A stretch of 64,000 nt of DNA from JAJXZP01 sp963787185 (GTDB lineage Bacteria; Spirochaetota; Spirochaetia; Treponematales; Rectinemataceae), in contig CAWBCC010000012.1 of assembly GCA_963787185.1 (NCBI GenBank), positions 434,001-498,000 on the forward strand, in the 5' to 3' direction. Positions 23,858 through 32,066 of the stretch are shown piece after piece; the stretch's first letter is position 1; every line of letters begins with the position of its first letter. The notes beneath the pieces are model-generated. The model was not told where the DNA came from. It ran no database searches and saw only the letters and a program-made list of their open reading frames with translations. Position numbers and translations under genes: made by a program.

Positions 23858-24316
23858 ATGGACCAACGCCTCATCGAGGCCTTCACCGCTTCGGTCCAAA
23901 ACACATTCAAGGATATGTTCGGACTCGAGGCGAAAGCGCTCGGCTCCCGCGAACTTTCCGGCGATGAGAAGCACGATTGGGACCTCACGGGTCTCATCGG
24001 CCTGGCGGGCCAGTCCCAGGGAGTCATCGCCTTGAGACTCACGCGGGCTCTGGCCGGCCGGCTCCTCGCCGGCTCAGGCGTCGAGACTGCCCACGACGAG
24101 GAGCGTCGGCAGCTCGAGGGCGGCATCGTCGGCGAAATCAGCAACATCATAGCCGGTTCGGCCACCGCCGCCATCGATGCGGAAATCGCCCCTCCCGTGA
24201 TGATCAGCGGACCCGATCACAAGATCGGCTGGCCGAACATAGCGCCGGTGCTCGCGCTGTCCTTCGGCCTCCCCGACAGCGCCTTCGAAGTCGATCTCTG
24301 TCTCAAGTCGCGCTAG
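23858..24316 (+). CDS. cheX: Chemotaxis phosphatase CheX
   Basis: The protein has 152 residues from ATG 23858, with GGAGG 5 bp upstream. It shows the CheC/CheX/FliY fold: an N-terminal F-T-A-S-V-Q-N-T-F-K-D-M-F helix, a G-L-A-G-Q-S-Q-G strand turn, and the catalytic helix G-E-I-S-N-I-I-A-G, whose Glu and Asn attack CheY-P. Only one such helix is seen, which is the CheX rather than CheC layout. It dephosphorylates CheY-P. It stands alone here, away from other chemotaxis genes. Confidence 0.85.
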   Translation: MDQRLIEAFTASVQNTFKDMFGLEAKALGSRELSGDEKHDWDLTGLIGLAGQSQGVIALRLTRALAGRLLAGSGVETAHDEERRQLEGGIVGEISNIIAGSATAAIDAEIAPPVMISGPDHKIGWPNIAPVLALSFGLPDSAFEVDLCLKSR

Positions 24317-24368
24317 TTCGCCGATTGCTCTTTCTCCTCGCCTCGCTCCCTGAGTACCTTCTATCCAG

Positions 24369-25280
24369 ATGATATTCAAGGCTCTGCGCGCCGAAGGCCG
24401 TGATCCGGCGGCCAATCTGGCCCTGGAAGAGGCTCTTCTCTCCCTTCCGGCCGAGGAGGATCCTCTTCTGCTCCTCTATGTCAACGATCCATGCATAGTG
24501 GTCGGCAGAAACCAGAACCCATGGGCCGAAGTCGCACCGCGCTCGGGGCTTCCCATTTTCAGACGGATATCGGGAGGCGGGGCCGTCTATCACGACCGAG
24601 GCAATCTCAACTGGGCTCTCCTCGTCCCCCGTCGGCTGCACGATCAGGAGGCGGAACTCGCCGTGGTCTCCGGCGCGTTGCGCGCACTAGGCTTCGCCGT
24701 CGAGCCGGGCCTTCGCGGCGGGCTTTACCTGGACGGCGGATCCGACTTCGCCGGAGGCAAGGTTTCGGGCACCGCTAGGCGCTTCGGCGCGCATCGGGTG
24801 CTCCACCACGGCACTCTCCTCGTAGATGCGGATCTCGAACGGCTCGCGACCTGTCTCGGCGGGCTCCGTTTCGCCTCGAGTCGGGCGGTAGTCTCCGTTC
24901 CCGGCCGGCCGGTCAATCTCGGCTCGCTCCATCGGGGCCTCGGCGTCGACGAACTCGCGACCGCTCTGGTAGGATCGATGGCCTCTGCCGGTCATGCCGC
25001 GAGCGCGGAGGCCGAGCGCGCGGAGTCTTTTATGGCCGCGGCGGGGAGAGCGGAGGTCGCGCGCGACGCGCGGGAGCGGCACCGCAGCTGGGACTGGATC
25101 TGGGGCCAGACACCCGATTTTTCGATGACCGCCTCCACCCTTGCGGGTGAGGTACGCATCGACGTGAAAAGCGGGAGGGTCGAGCGCGTGGAGGGTCCGG
25201 GTTGGGAACGTTTCGAAAGCATCCTCGGCAGCCGCTTCGAGTACGACTTGCCGAAGGCGGTCGCGCGGGCGGGCGACTGA
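24369..25280 (+). CDS. lplA: Lipoate-protein ligase A
   Basis: The protein has 303 residues. N-L-A-L-E-E-A-L-L, then V-V-G-R-N-Q-N-P-W-A-E-V, R-R-I-S-G-G-G-A-V-Y-H-D (lipoyl-AMP loop) and K-V-S-G-T-A (catalytic Lys) are the LplA signatures, and an accessory C-terminal domain follows. It attaches lipoate to the E2 lipoyl domain. Its position four genes before pdhC, on the same strand, links it to activation of that very substrate. Confidence 0.92.
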   Translation: MIFKALRAEGRDPAANLALEEALLSLPAEEDPLLLLYVNDPCIVVGRNQNPWAEVAPRSGLPIFRRISGGGAVYHDRGNLNWALLVPRRLHDQEAELAVVSGALRALGFAVEPGLRGGLYLDGGSDFAGGKVSGTARRFGAHRVLHHGTLLVDADLERLATCLGGLRFASSRAVVSVPGRPVNLGSLHRGLGVDELATALVGSMASAGHAASAEAERAESFMAAAGRAEVARDARERHRSWDWIWGQTPDFSMTASTLAGEVRIDVKSGRVERVEGPGWERFESILGSRFEYDLPKAVARAGD

Positions 25281-25309
25281 GCGAGGCTCGAGCGTCGAAG
25301 GGGGCTGGG

Positions 25310-25759
25310 ATGGAGTTTCGGGATCTGCTGGGTACGGCCGTCTCGCTGATGGGGCAGACCAAGTTCGGCATTCTGACGACCGTCGACGAAGCGGGCTTTC
25401 CCCATTCGCGATGGATGACGCCGACCACGCTCGGCCGGGCGAACGGGGTGATCTACGCCGTCACGTCCGAGAATCTGGCGAAGGCGCGGCATATCCGCGC
25501 CAATCCGAAGGTCGAGTGGGGCTTCCAGAGCCGCGATCTCGGCTCGGTCGTATGCGTCCGCGGTCTCGCCCGCTTGATGGTCGATCCCCTCCTCGCGGCC
25601 GAGGTCCTCGAGTCCATCGGTCCCAACCTCGGGGTCTTTTGGAGGCTCAACGACGATCCCAAGCGGCTCGTCGTGATAGAGACGCGGATCTTGAGCATAT
25701 CGCTCTTCAATTCGATTACACTCGGACATTTCGAGGCGGAGGCGGATCGTGGCTTATGA
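25310..25759 (+). CDS. Pyridoxamine 5'-phosphate oxidase-like flavin-binding protein
   Basis: The protein has 149 residues from ATG 25310, with a GGGGG-type purine stretch upstream. It is a split-barrel fold: G-I-L-T-T-V-D-E-A-G-F-P-H-S-R-W-M, then A-V-T-S-E-N-L-A-K-A, H-I-R-A-N-P-K-V-E-W, V-R-G-L-A-R-L. The family binds FMN, F420 or heme, and this small type is usually of unknown substrate. It lies 29 bp after lplA and overlaps pdhA by 11 bp, so it belongs to the pyruvate dehydrogenase transcript; its role there is unclear. Confidence 0.8.
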   Translation: MEFRDLLGTAVSLMGQTKFGILTTVDEAGFPHSRWMTPTTLGRANGVIYAVTSENLAKARHIRANPKVEWGFQSRDLGSVVCVRGLARLMVDPLLAAEVLESIGPNLGVFWRLNDDPKRLVVIETRILSISLFNSITLGHFEAEADRGL

Positions 25760-26747
25760 AGAACCCGACGCGGAGGAACTCCTCGAGCTTCTTTCCCGTA
25801 TGCAGCTCATCCGAAGTTTCGAGGAACGCGCGGGCATGGCCTACGGTCTGCGCAAGATAGGCGGCTTCTGTCACCTTTACAGCGGGCAGGAGGCGGTCGC
25901 CGTCGGCGCCCTCTCCGTGCTGGATCGGCCGCGCGACATGGTGTTCACCGGCTACCGCGATCACGGCCACGCCCTGGCTTGCGGCATGGATCCCAAGGCA
26001 GTCATGGCGGAACTCTATGGAAAGGTCACCGGCTCTTCACGCGGCAAAGGCGGGTCCATGCACCTCTTCGATCCCGCTCGGGGCATGTTCGGCGGCAACG
26101 GCATTGTCGGCGCACAGATACCGATAGCCACCGGAGCGGCCCTCGCGCAGGCCTATCGCAAGGACGGAGGCGTCACCCTATGCTTCTTCGGCGACGGCGC
26201 CTTCCATCAGGGCGCTCTGCACGAGAGCCTCAATCTGGCGGGGATATGGCGGCTGCCCATTGTCTATATCGTGGAGAACAATCAGTGGGGGATGGGGACG
26301 AACTGGAGGCGCGTATCGGCCGAGGAAGACTTTGCGGCCACCTCCGCCGCTTATGGTATGCCGGGCGAGGTCTGCGATGGCATGGATTTGCTCGATGTGC
26401 GCCGGACGGTCGGCGGCGCGGTCGAGCGGGCGCGAAATGAGCGCGCGCCCTGCTTCGTCGAGGCACGCACCTATCGCTACAAGGGACATTCGATGAGCGA
26501 TCCGCAGAAATACAGGGCCCGCGAAGAAATCGATGAGTACCGAAGGCGCGATCCCATCGCCTTCGTGAAGGACGAACTCGTCAGGGACGGCGTTCTCACC
26601 GAGGAACGTTGGGCGACCGTCGTCGCCGAGACCGACCGCGTCGTGGCGGAGGCGGTGGCCTTCGCGGAGGAAAGCGCGGATCCCTCGCCGCTCGTGCTTT
26701 ACGAAGATGTCCTCGCCCCCGCAGGGGCCGGCGCCGGGAGACGGTGA
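25749..26747 (+). CDS. pdhA: Pyruvate dehydrogenase E1 component, alpha subunit
   Basis: The protein has 332 residues from GTG 25749, with GGAGG 6 bp upstream. The thiamine diphosphate motif is clear (F-F-G-D-G-A-F-H-Q-G then I-V-E-N-N-Q-W-G-M-G), as are Y-R-D-H-G-H-A and the phosphorylation-loop-like Y-R-Y-K-G-H-S-M-S-D-P. It decarboxylates pyruvate with PdhB. Its TGA overlaps the pdhB ATG. Confidence 0.93.
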   Translation: MAYEEPDAEELLELLSRMQLIRSFEERAGMAYGLRKIGGFCHLYSGQEAVAVGALSVLDRPRDMVFTGYRDHGHALACGMDPKAVMAELYGKVTGSSRGKGGSMHLFDPARGMFGGNGIVGAQIPIATGAALAQAYRKDGGVTLCFFGDGAFHQGALHESLNLAGIWRLPIVYIVENNQWGMGTNWRRVSAEEDFAATSAAYGMPGEVCDGMDLLDVRRTVGGAVERARNERAPCFVEARTYRYKGHSMSDPQKYRAREEIDEYRRRDPIAFVKDELVRDGVLTEERWATVVAETDRVVAEAVAFAEESADPSPLVLYEDVLAPAGAGAGRR

Positions 26748-27748
26748 TGGCGATCATGACCATTCGCGAAGCTCTCGGCCGGGCTCTCGACGAGGAGATG
26801 GCCCGCGACGATCGGGTCTTCCTCATCGGCGAGGAGGTGGGCGAGTACGACGGAGCCTACAAGGTTTCCAAGGGTCTGCTCGCGAAATACGGCCCCGAAC
26901 GCGTCCGCGACACGCCGATAGCCGAGCTGGGCTTCACGGGCGTCGGCGTCGGCGCGGCCATCGCGGGCTTGCGTCCCGTCGTGGAATGGATGACCCATAA
27001 CTTCGCCCTTCTCGCCTTGGATCAGGTGGTCAACGAGGCGGCGAAGATGCGCTACATGTCGGGAGGGCTGCTCTCCGTGCCCATAGTCTTCCGCGGCCCT
27101 TCTGGGCCGGCGGAGCAGCTCGGTGCCCAGCACTCCCAATCTTTCGCCTCGTACTGGGCCCACGTCCCCGGGCTCAAGGTCGTGGCGCCGGGGACGGCGA
27201 CCGACGCCTACGGCCTCCTCAAGAGCTCGATACGGGACGAGAATCCCGTCGTCTTCCTCGAGAGCGAGCTCATGTACGGATGGAAGGGCGAAGTCCCCGA
27301 CGAAGAGTACCTCGCTCCGATCGGGAAGGCGGAGATCCGAAGACCCGGGAAGGACCTGACGATCGTGGCCTATTCCAAGGCTCTCAAGGAGGCTCTCGGC
27401 GCGGCGGACCGGCTCGCAGAGAAGGGCGTGCAGGCCGAGGTCATCGATCTGAGGACGCTGCGTCCCCTCGACGAGGAGACGATCTTTCGCTCCGTGAACC
27501 GCACGAACCGTTGCGTCGTGGTGGACGAATCCTGGCCGGTCGCGAGCGTCGGCTCCCATCTCGCATGGCGCGTCTCGCACGCATGCTTCGACAGGCTGGA
27601 TGCGCCCGTGGAACTCGTGTCGCTCGAGGATGTCCCGATGCCCTACAACCGCGTTCTCGAACTCGCCGCCGGGCCGAATGTGGAGAAAATACTGACGGCC
27701 GCCCTACGGGTCCTGTACCTCGAGGATCGTCGGGCGGGGAAGGAGTGA
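26747..27748 (+). CDS. pdhB: Pyruvate dehydrogenase E1 component, beta subunit
   Basis: The protein has 333 residues from ATG 26747 (TGATG overlap with pdhA; GGGAG upstream); a longer upstream frame is an artefact of pdhA overlap. I-R-E-A-L-G-R-A-L-D-E-E, then G-E-E-V-G-E-Y-D-G-A-Y-K-V, P-I-A-E-L-G-F-T-G, E-W-M-T-H-N-F, and the C-terminal D-E-S-W-P-V-A-S motif match E1-beta. It forms the alpha2-beta2 active site with PdhA. Confidence 0.94.
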   Translation: MAIMTIREALGRALDEEMARDDRVFLIGEEVGEYDGAYKVSKGLLAKYGPERVRDTPIAELGFTGVGVGAAIAGLRPVVEWMTHNFALLALDQVVNEAAKMRYMSGGLLSVPIVFRGPSGPAEQLGAQHSQSFASYWAHVPGLKVVAPGTATDAYGLLKSSIRDENPVVFLESELMYGWKGEVPDEEYLAPIGKAEIRRPGKDLTIVAYSKALKEALGAADRLAEKGVQAEVIDLRTLRPLDEETIFRSVNRTNRCVVVDESWPVASVGSHLAWRVSHACFDRLDAPVELVSLEDVPMPYNRVLELAAGPNVEKILTAALRVLYLEDRRAGKE

Positions 27749-27751
27749 GGC

Positions 27752-29056
27752 ATGGCCGAGAAACTCTTCATGACCGCCCTTTCCCCCACGATGAGCGAGG
27801 GGACGATCGCGCGGTGGAAGCTCGCCGAGGGAGAAGCTTTCACGGCCGGCCAGGTGCTCTGCGAGGTCGAGACCGACAAGGCGAGCATGGACTACGAAGC
27901 GCCGAAAGGAGCTCGCCTGCTCAAGATACTTCTTCCCGAGGGCGGGAAAGCCGGCATCGGCGATCCGATCGCCATAATAGGCGGAGAAAACGAAAACATA
28001 GACACGCTCCTGGCCTCGATCGCGTCGGCGACTGCCGCCTCTCCGGTCCCTCCCCGAGCCGCCACGCCGCAGCAGCAGCCCGCTCCGGCCGCTGCGCGAG
28101 GCGCCATGGCTCCTCTGCCGGAGGCTCATGCCGCCCCCCTTCCCGAAGGCAGTCTGCGCGCCCCCGGCCTGCCTCCTTCGTCGCCGCTCGCGCGGGAACG
28201 CGCGAAGGAACTGGGTCTAGATATCCGCGGCCTTTCCGGGTCCGGTCCCGGTGGACGCGTCGTACTCCGCGATGTGGAAGCCGCAGCCGCATCGGGCGCG
28301 GCACTGGGTGGTGCGGGCCTCGCCGCTTCCGGCGGTCCTGCCTCCCCGGCGGGTCCGGCCGCGGGGCACGGACCGGTGGATCGCCGGATTCCCCTGTCGG
28401 CGAAGCGGGCGGTGATAGCGCGTCGGCTCTCCGAATCTTTCTTCTCCGCTCCGCACTTCTATCTGACCCGCCGCGTCGCCATGGAGCGGCTCTTCGAGCT
28501 GCGCGCATCGATCAACGCGGGGCGCGAACGGCCTCTTTCGCTCAACGCCTTCATGGTCAAGCTCTGCGCCGAGGCGATCGTCCGCCATCCCTACGTCAAC
28601 TCGAGCTGGGCCGGAGACTCCATTCTGGAGCGCGGTTCCATAGACGTGGCCCTCGCCGTCGCCCTTCCCGACGGACTCGTCACGCCTGTCGTCAGAAACT
28701 GCGTCGGCAAAGGCGTGGCGCGGATAGACGAGGAGCTGGCCGCCCTCATCGACAAGGCCAAGGGTCGCGGCCTAAGCCCCGAGGACTACGAGGGAGCCTC
28801 CTTCACGATCAGCAATCTCGGCAGCTACGGCGTCGAGGAGTTTACCGCGATCATCAACCCGCCGGGCTCGGCCATTCTGGCGGTCGGCGCCGCCGTACCC
28901 ACACCGATCGCGCTCGCCGACGGCGTCGTCGCGGTTCGCCGCATGACGGCTCTGACGCTCGGCTGCGACCATCGGGTCATCGACGGGGCGGCGGGAGCGG
29001 AGTTCCTCGTCACCCTTGCGCACTATTTCGAAGAGCCCGGACGGGCGCTGGTCTAG
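27752..29056 (+). CDS. pdhC: Pyruvate dehydrogenase E2 (dihydrolipoamide acetyltransferase)
   Basis: The protein has 434 residues. One lipoyl domain (E-T-D-K-A-S-M-D-Y, modified Lys near 44), an Ala/Pro-rich linker, a peripheral-subunit-binding domain (S-S-P-L-A-R-E-R-A-K-E-L-G then G-P-G-G-R-V), a second Ala/Gly linker, and the catalytic domain ending in C-D-H-R-V-I-D-G-A. Active-site His and Asp are present. It transfers acetyl to CoA; lpd downstream reoxidises its lipoate. Confidence 0.94.
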   Translation: MAEKLFMTALSPTMSEGTIARWKLAEGEAFTAGQVLCEVETDKASMDYEAPKGARLLKILLPEGGKAGIGDPIAIIGGENENIDTLLASIASATAASPVPPRAATPQQQPAPAAARGAMAPLPEAHAAPLPEGSLRAPGLPPSSPLARERAKELGLDIRGLSGSGPGGRVVLRDVEAAAASGAALGGAGLAASGGPASPAGPAAGHGPVDRRIPLSAKRAVIARRLSESFFSAPHFYLTRRVAMERLFELRASINAGRERPLSLNAFMVKLCAEAIVRHPYVNSSWAGDSILERGSIDVALAVALPDGLVTPVVRNCVGKGVARIDEELAALIDKAKGRGLSPEDYEGASFTISNLGSYGVEEFTAIINPPGSAILAVGAAVPTPIALADGVVAVRRMTALTLGCDHRVIDGAAGAEFLVTLAHYFEEPGRALV

Positions 29057-29105
29057 CGGGCCTTTCGACGGCCGGCCGAGGCGTCCGAAGAACGAGGAGG
29101 AAATC

Positions 29106-30518
29106 GTGTCCGATCTCAGCTACGATCTTGTCGTCATAGGAGCCGGCCCAGGGGGCTACGTCGCGGCCATAAGGGCGGCTCAGCTGGGCTTGAAGACTGC
29201 GGTGGTCGAGCGGGGCGATCTCGGCGGCGTCTGTCTCAACGTGGGCTGCATACCCTCCAAGGCCCTCATCCACAGCGCTTCTCTCTTCCGCGAAGGGAGA
29301 GCCGCCCTCGAGGCAGCGGGCGCGCGTGTGGATATGGCCGCCTTCGATTACGGCAAGGTATGGCAGCTTTCGCGGAAGGCAGCCGATCGCCTCTCCAAGG
29401 GAGTGGGCTTTCTCCTCAAGAAGAATGCCGTCGATGTCGTGAAGGGTGAGGCCCGACTCGACAGTCCCCGTAGCGTGGATGTAGCCGGAATCGGTCGTAT
29501 CGAAGCCAAGGCGATCATCGTCGCCACCGGATCCAGACCCAAGGCCGTGCCCGGATTCGAGTTCGACGAGGAAAAAGTGCTCTCCTCCACCGGCTTTCTC
29601 ATGGCAAAAGATCTCCCTAAGCGCCTCCTCGTTCTCGGCGCGGGGGCGATCGGTATGGAAACCGCCTTCGTGATGAACGCCTTCGGCGTCGAGGTGACGG
29701 TCGTAGAACTGATGGACCGCGTTCTTCCCTTGGAAGACGCGGAATCGGCCGCCATCGTGGCCAGGGAGTTCGGTCGCCGCGGCGTCAAGATCGCGACAGG
29801 CATGAGGGCCGGCCGCCTCGAACGCGGACCGGGGGGAATAAGGCTCATCGCGAGCTCTTCCGACGGTGCAGAATCGGGCATGGATGCGGACCGCATCTTA
29901 GTGGCCGTCGGGCGGAGTCCGAACACCGAACATCTCGGACTCGAGGAGCTAGGCGTCCGGCTCGAGCGGGGTTTCGTGCCCGTGGGCGACTGGCAGGAGA
30001 CTCAGGTATCGGGAGTCTACGCGATAGGAGACATCGTTGCGACGCCGCTCCTGGCGCACGTGGCTTCCAAGGAAGGCGAGATAGCCGCCGAGCGCATCGC
30101 GCAACTTCTCCGGGGCGAAAGCGAGCCGCGCGAACGGCGCGTGGATCCTCTGCTCGTTCCCAATGCCGTGTACTGCGAGCCCGAACTCGCGAGCTTCGGT
30201 CTTTCCGAGGCCCGCGCCGAAGAGGAGGGCATCGCCCATGCCGTGGCTCGCTTCCCCTACCGCGGCGTCGGCAAGGCGGTCGCGACGGAGAGGCCCGAGG
30301 GCCAGGCCAAGATCGTATTCGATCCCAAGACCGAGGCAATCCTGGGCGCCACCCTGGTCGGCGCCCAGGCGACCGAGCTCGTCCACGAATTCCTCCTCGC
30401 TTCCTGCGCCGAGCTCAGGCTCGAGGACCTGGCCGACACCATCCACGCGCACCCGACCTTGTCGGAGCTGGTGATGGAATCGGGCCGAGCGGCTCTGGGG
30501 CGGGCGATACACTCATGA
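29106..30518 (+). CDS. lpd: Dihydrolipoamide dehydrogenase (E3)
   Basis: The protein has 470 residues from GTG 29106, with GAGGAGG 5 bp upstream; the longer frame back to 29016 overlaps pdhC and lacks a site. V-I-G-A-G-P-G-G-Y (FAD), the redox-active G-G-V-C-L-N-V-G-C-I-P-S-K, the NAD-binding V-L-G-A-G-A-I-G-M-E, and C-terminal H-A-H-P-T-L-S-E (catalytic His-Glu) are all present. Last gene of the operon; its stop overlaps the convergent pseudouridine synthase by 6 bp. Confidence 0.95.
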   Translation: MSDLSYDLVVIGAGPGGYVAAIRAAQLGLKTAVVERGDLGGVCLNVGCIPSKALIHSASLFREGRAALEAAGARVDMAAFDYGKVWQLSRKAADRLSKGVGFLLKKNAVDVVKGEARLDSPRSVDVAGIGRIEAKAIIVATGSRPKAVPGFEFDEEKVLSSTGFLMAKDLPKRLLVLGAGAIGMETAFVMNAFGVEVTVVELMDRVLPLEDAESAAIVAREFGRRGVKIATGMRAGRLERGPGGIRLIASSSDGAESGMDADRILVAVGRSPNTEHLGLEELGVRLERGFVPVGDWQETQVSGVYAIGDIVATPLLAHVASKEGEIAAERIAQLLRGESEPRERRVDPLLVPNAVYCEPELASFGLSEARAEEEGIAHAVARFPYRGVGKAVATERPEGQAKIVFDPKTEAILGATLVGAQATELVHEFLLASCAELRLEDLADTIHAHPTLSELVMESGRAALGRAIHS

Positions 30519-31373
30519 GTCGCGGCCGCCGCCGATCGCGGCCGCCGCGATCGTGGCCGCCGCGATCGCGGCGAAGAACGTCGCGGGCGCCGGGCACTCG
30601 AAGCGGAGGGGCAGGCGGCGTCCCGGCAGGGCGAGCTCGATGAGTTCTGCGTGAAGGCAGAGCCTCCCCAGGGGGTCGATTCGCGAGCCGTAGCGTTCGT
30701 CGCCGGCCACGGGGTGCCCCATGGCGGCGAGTTGGACGCGGATCTGATGCTTTCGCCCCGTTTCGAGCGACAGTTCGAGCAGGCTCAGTCCCCTGCCGCT
30801 CGCGATGACTTTCCAGCGTGTCGCCGCCCTCTTGGCGCCGCGGATCTTGGGTCCGGTTTCGTAGACCGCTCCCGCGCGATTTTCGATGAGCCAGGACTCG
30901 CGTCGTCCTTCGGCGGCTTCCATCTCGCCCTCGACGAGGGCTATGTAGCGACGCTCGCGGACGATCTCGTCCCAGGCCTCCATGAGAAGCCTCTTGGTGG
31001 CCGCATTGGTCGCGAAAATCACGAGGCCGGAGGTGTCGCGGTCGATGCGATGGACGACGGCGGCCCGTCCTTTGGGATTGGTCCTCCTGATCCTGTCGGT
31101 GACGATATCGTAGAGACTTCGGCCCCGACCGCTCTCCGGCGCCACGACCGGCATTCCCGAGGGTTTGTCGACGGCGATGAGATTCTCGTCCTCGTGGAGA
31201 AACTCGACGGCAGCCGCCAGGCTTCGCTGCGAAGCATGGCGAATGACTCGCAGCTCCTTGCGCAGCTCCGCCGTGGTCCGCGTGGGCGGTTTTTCCGCCG
31301 AGCTCCGCCGCGGAGATGGGCGTTCGGAATCGCGGGGATGTCCCGGCGCGCCCGGGGGAATGCGGCCTTTCAT
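30513..31373 (-). CDS. RluA-family rRNA/tRNA pseudouridine synthase
   Basis: The protein has 286 residues from ATG 31371-31373, with GGAG 8 bp upstream and an ATGA overlap with the LOG gene. A basic, Pro-rich N-terminal segment leads to L-I-A-V-D-K-P-S-G-M-P-V and the catalytic H-R-I-D-R-D-T-S-G loop (Asp nucleophile), then G-R-K-H-Q-I-R-V-Q. No S4 domain is seen, as in RluC-less small members. The extreme C-terminus is Ala-rich (A-A-I-A-A-A-T-I-A-A-A-A-I), produced by a short GC-rich DNA repeat. Target uridine unknown. Confidence 0.88.
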   Translation of the reverse strand: MKGRIPPGAPGHPRDSERPSPRRSSAEKPPTRTTAELRKELRVIRHASQRSLAAAVEFLHEDENLIAVDKPSGMPVVAPESGRGRSLYDIVTDRIRRTNPKGRAAVVHRIDRDTSGLVIFATNAATKRLLMEAWDEIVRERRYIALVEGEMEAAEGRRESWLIENRAGAVYETGPKIRGAKRAATRWKVIASGRGLSLLELSLETGRKHQIRVQLAAMGHPVAGDERYGSRIDPLGRLCLHAELIELALPGRRLPLRFECPAPATFFAAIAAATIAAAAIGGGRDS

Positions 31374-31996
31374 CGCCGTCGCTCCGGAAGCTTGGGCTCC
31401 GAGATGGGAGGCGCGTCCTCGAGCCGCTCCAAAAGGCGCGAGGGCTCGGTCTCTACGACCAGGTCCCGGAGCATCGATGTCTTCAAGAAGCCTTCTTCCG
31501 CGGCGTGGCGGAGGAACGCGAGAAGCCCATCGTAGAAACCGGCTATATTGAGGAGACCGACCGGCTTCTCGTGATAGCCGAGCTGCCGCCATGTCCATGC
31601 TTCGAAGAACTCGTCGAGCGTACCCGTACCGCCGGGCATCGCGATGAAGGCGTCGGAACGCGCGGTCATGCGCGCCTTGCGCTCATGCATGTCTTCGGCG
31701 ACGATGAGCTCGCTGAGCTCGACATGATCGACGAGCTCGTAGATCTTGCGGGGAATCACGCCGGTGACCCGAGCTCCGGCCTCGATGGCGGCGCGCGCGA
31801 GTATGCCCATCGTGCCGATATTGCCTCCGCCATAGACCAGGGCGAGTCCGCGACGACCTATTTCGCGGCCCATTGCGGCGGCCCCGGCCGCGTACTCTTG
31901 CCGCAGCCCCGAGCTCGATCCGCAGAAGACGCAGACCGAAGCTATTCTCGCCGAGGGGCGGCCCGTCTCATCTCTTGCGCCGAATATCTCGTTCAT
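31370..31996 (-). CDS. LOG-family protein (cytokinin riboside 5'-monophosphate phosphoribohydrolase-like)
   Basis: The protein has 208 residues. V-C-V-F-C-G-S-S-S-G, then V-Y-G-G-G-N-I-G-T-M-G, R-K-A-R-M, and P-G-G-T-G-T-L-D-E-F-F-E form the Rossmann-like LOG nucleotide-binding site; the PGGxGTxxE motif is complete. Enzymes of this type hydrolyse nucleoside 5'-monophosphates to base and ribose phosphate. The start has no obvious ribosome site. The insertion sequence begins within about 70 bp upstream, so its original promoter may be displaced. Confidence 0.88.
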   Translation of the reverse strand: MNEIFGARDETGRPSARIASVCVFCGSSSGLRQEYAAGAAAMGREIGRRGLALVYGGGNIGTMGILARAAIEAGARVTGVIPRKIYELVDHVELSELIVAEDMHERKARMTARSDAFIAMPGGTGTLDEFFEAWTWRQLGYHEKPVGLLNIAGFYDGLLAFLRHAAEEGFLKTSMLRDLVVETEPSRLLERLEDAPPISEPKLPERRR

Positions 31997-32066
31997 TATC
32001 GGCCGATACTACTATAGTTCGAGGCATTTGCGCTGCTCCGAACTTCTTGCCCAGAGATGAAAAGGG

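Noticed and set aside
23858..24316. CheC rather than CheX
   Set aside because: Only one E-x2-N catalytic helix is visible, where CheC normally has two.
27280..29139. 619-aa plus-strand frame overlapping pdhB and pdhC
   Set aside because: Out-of-phase shadow with extreme Arg/Gly content; pdhB and pdhC are certain.
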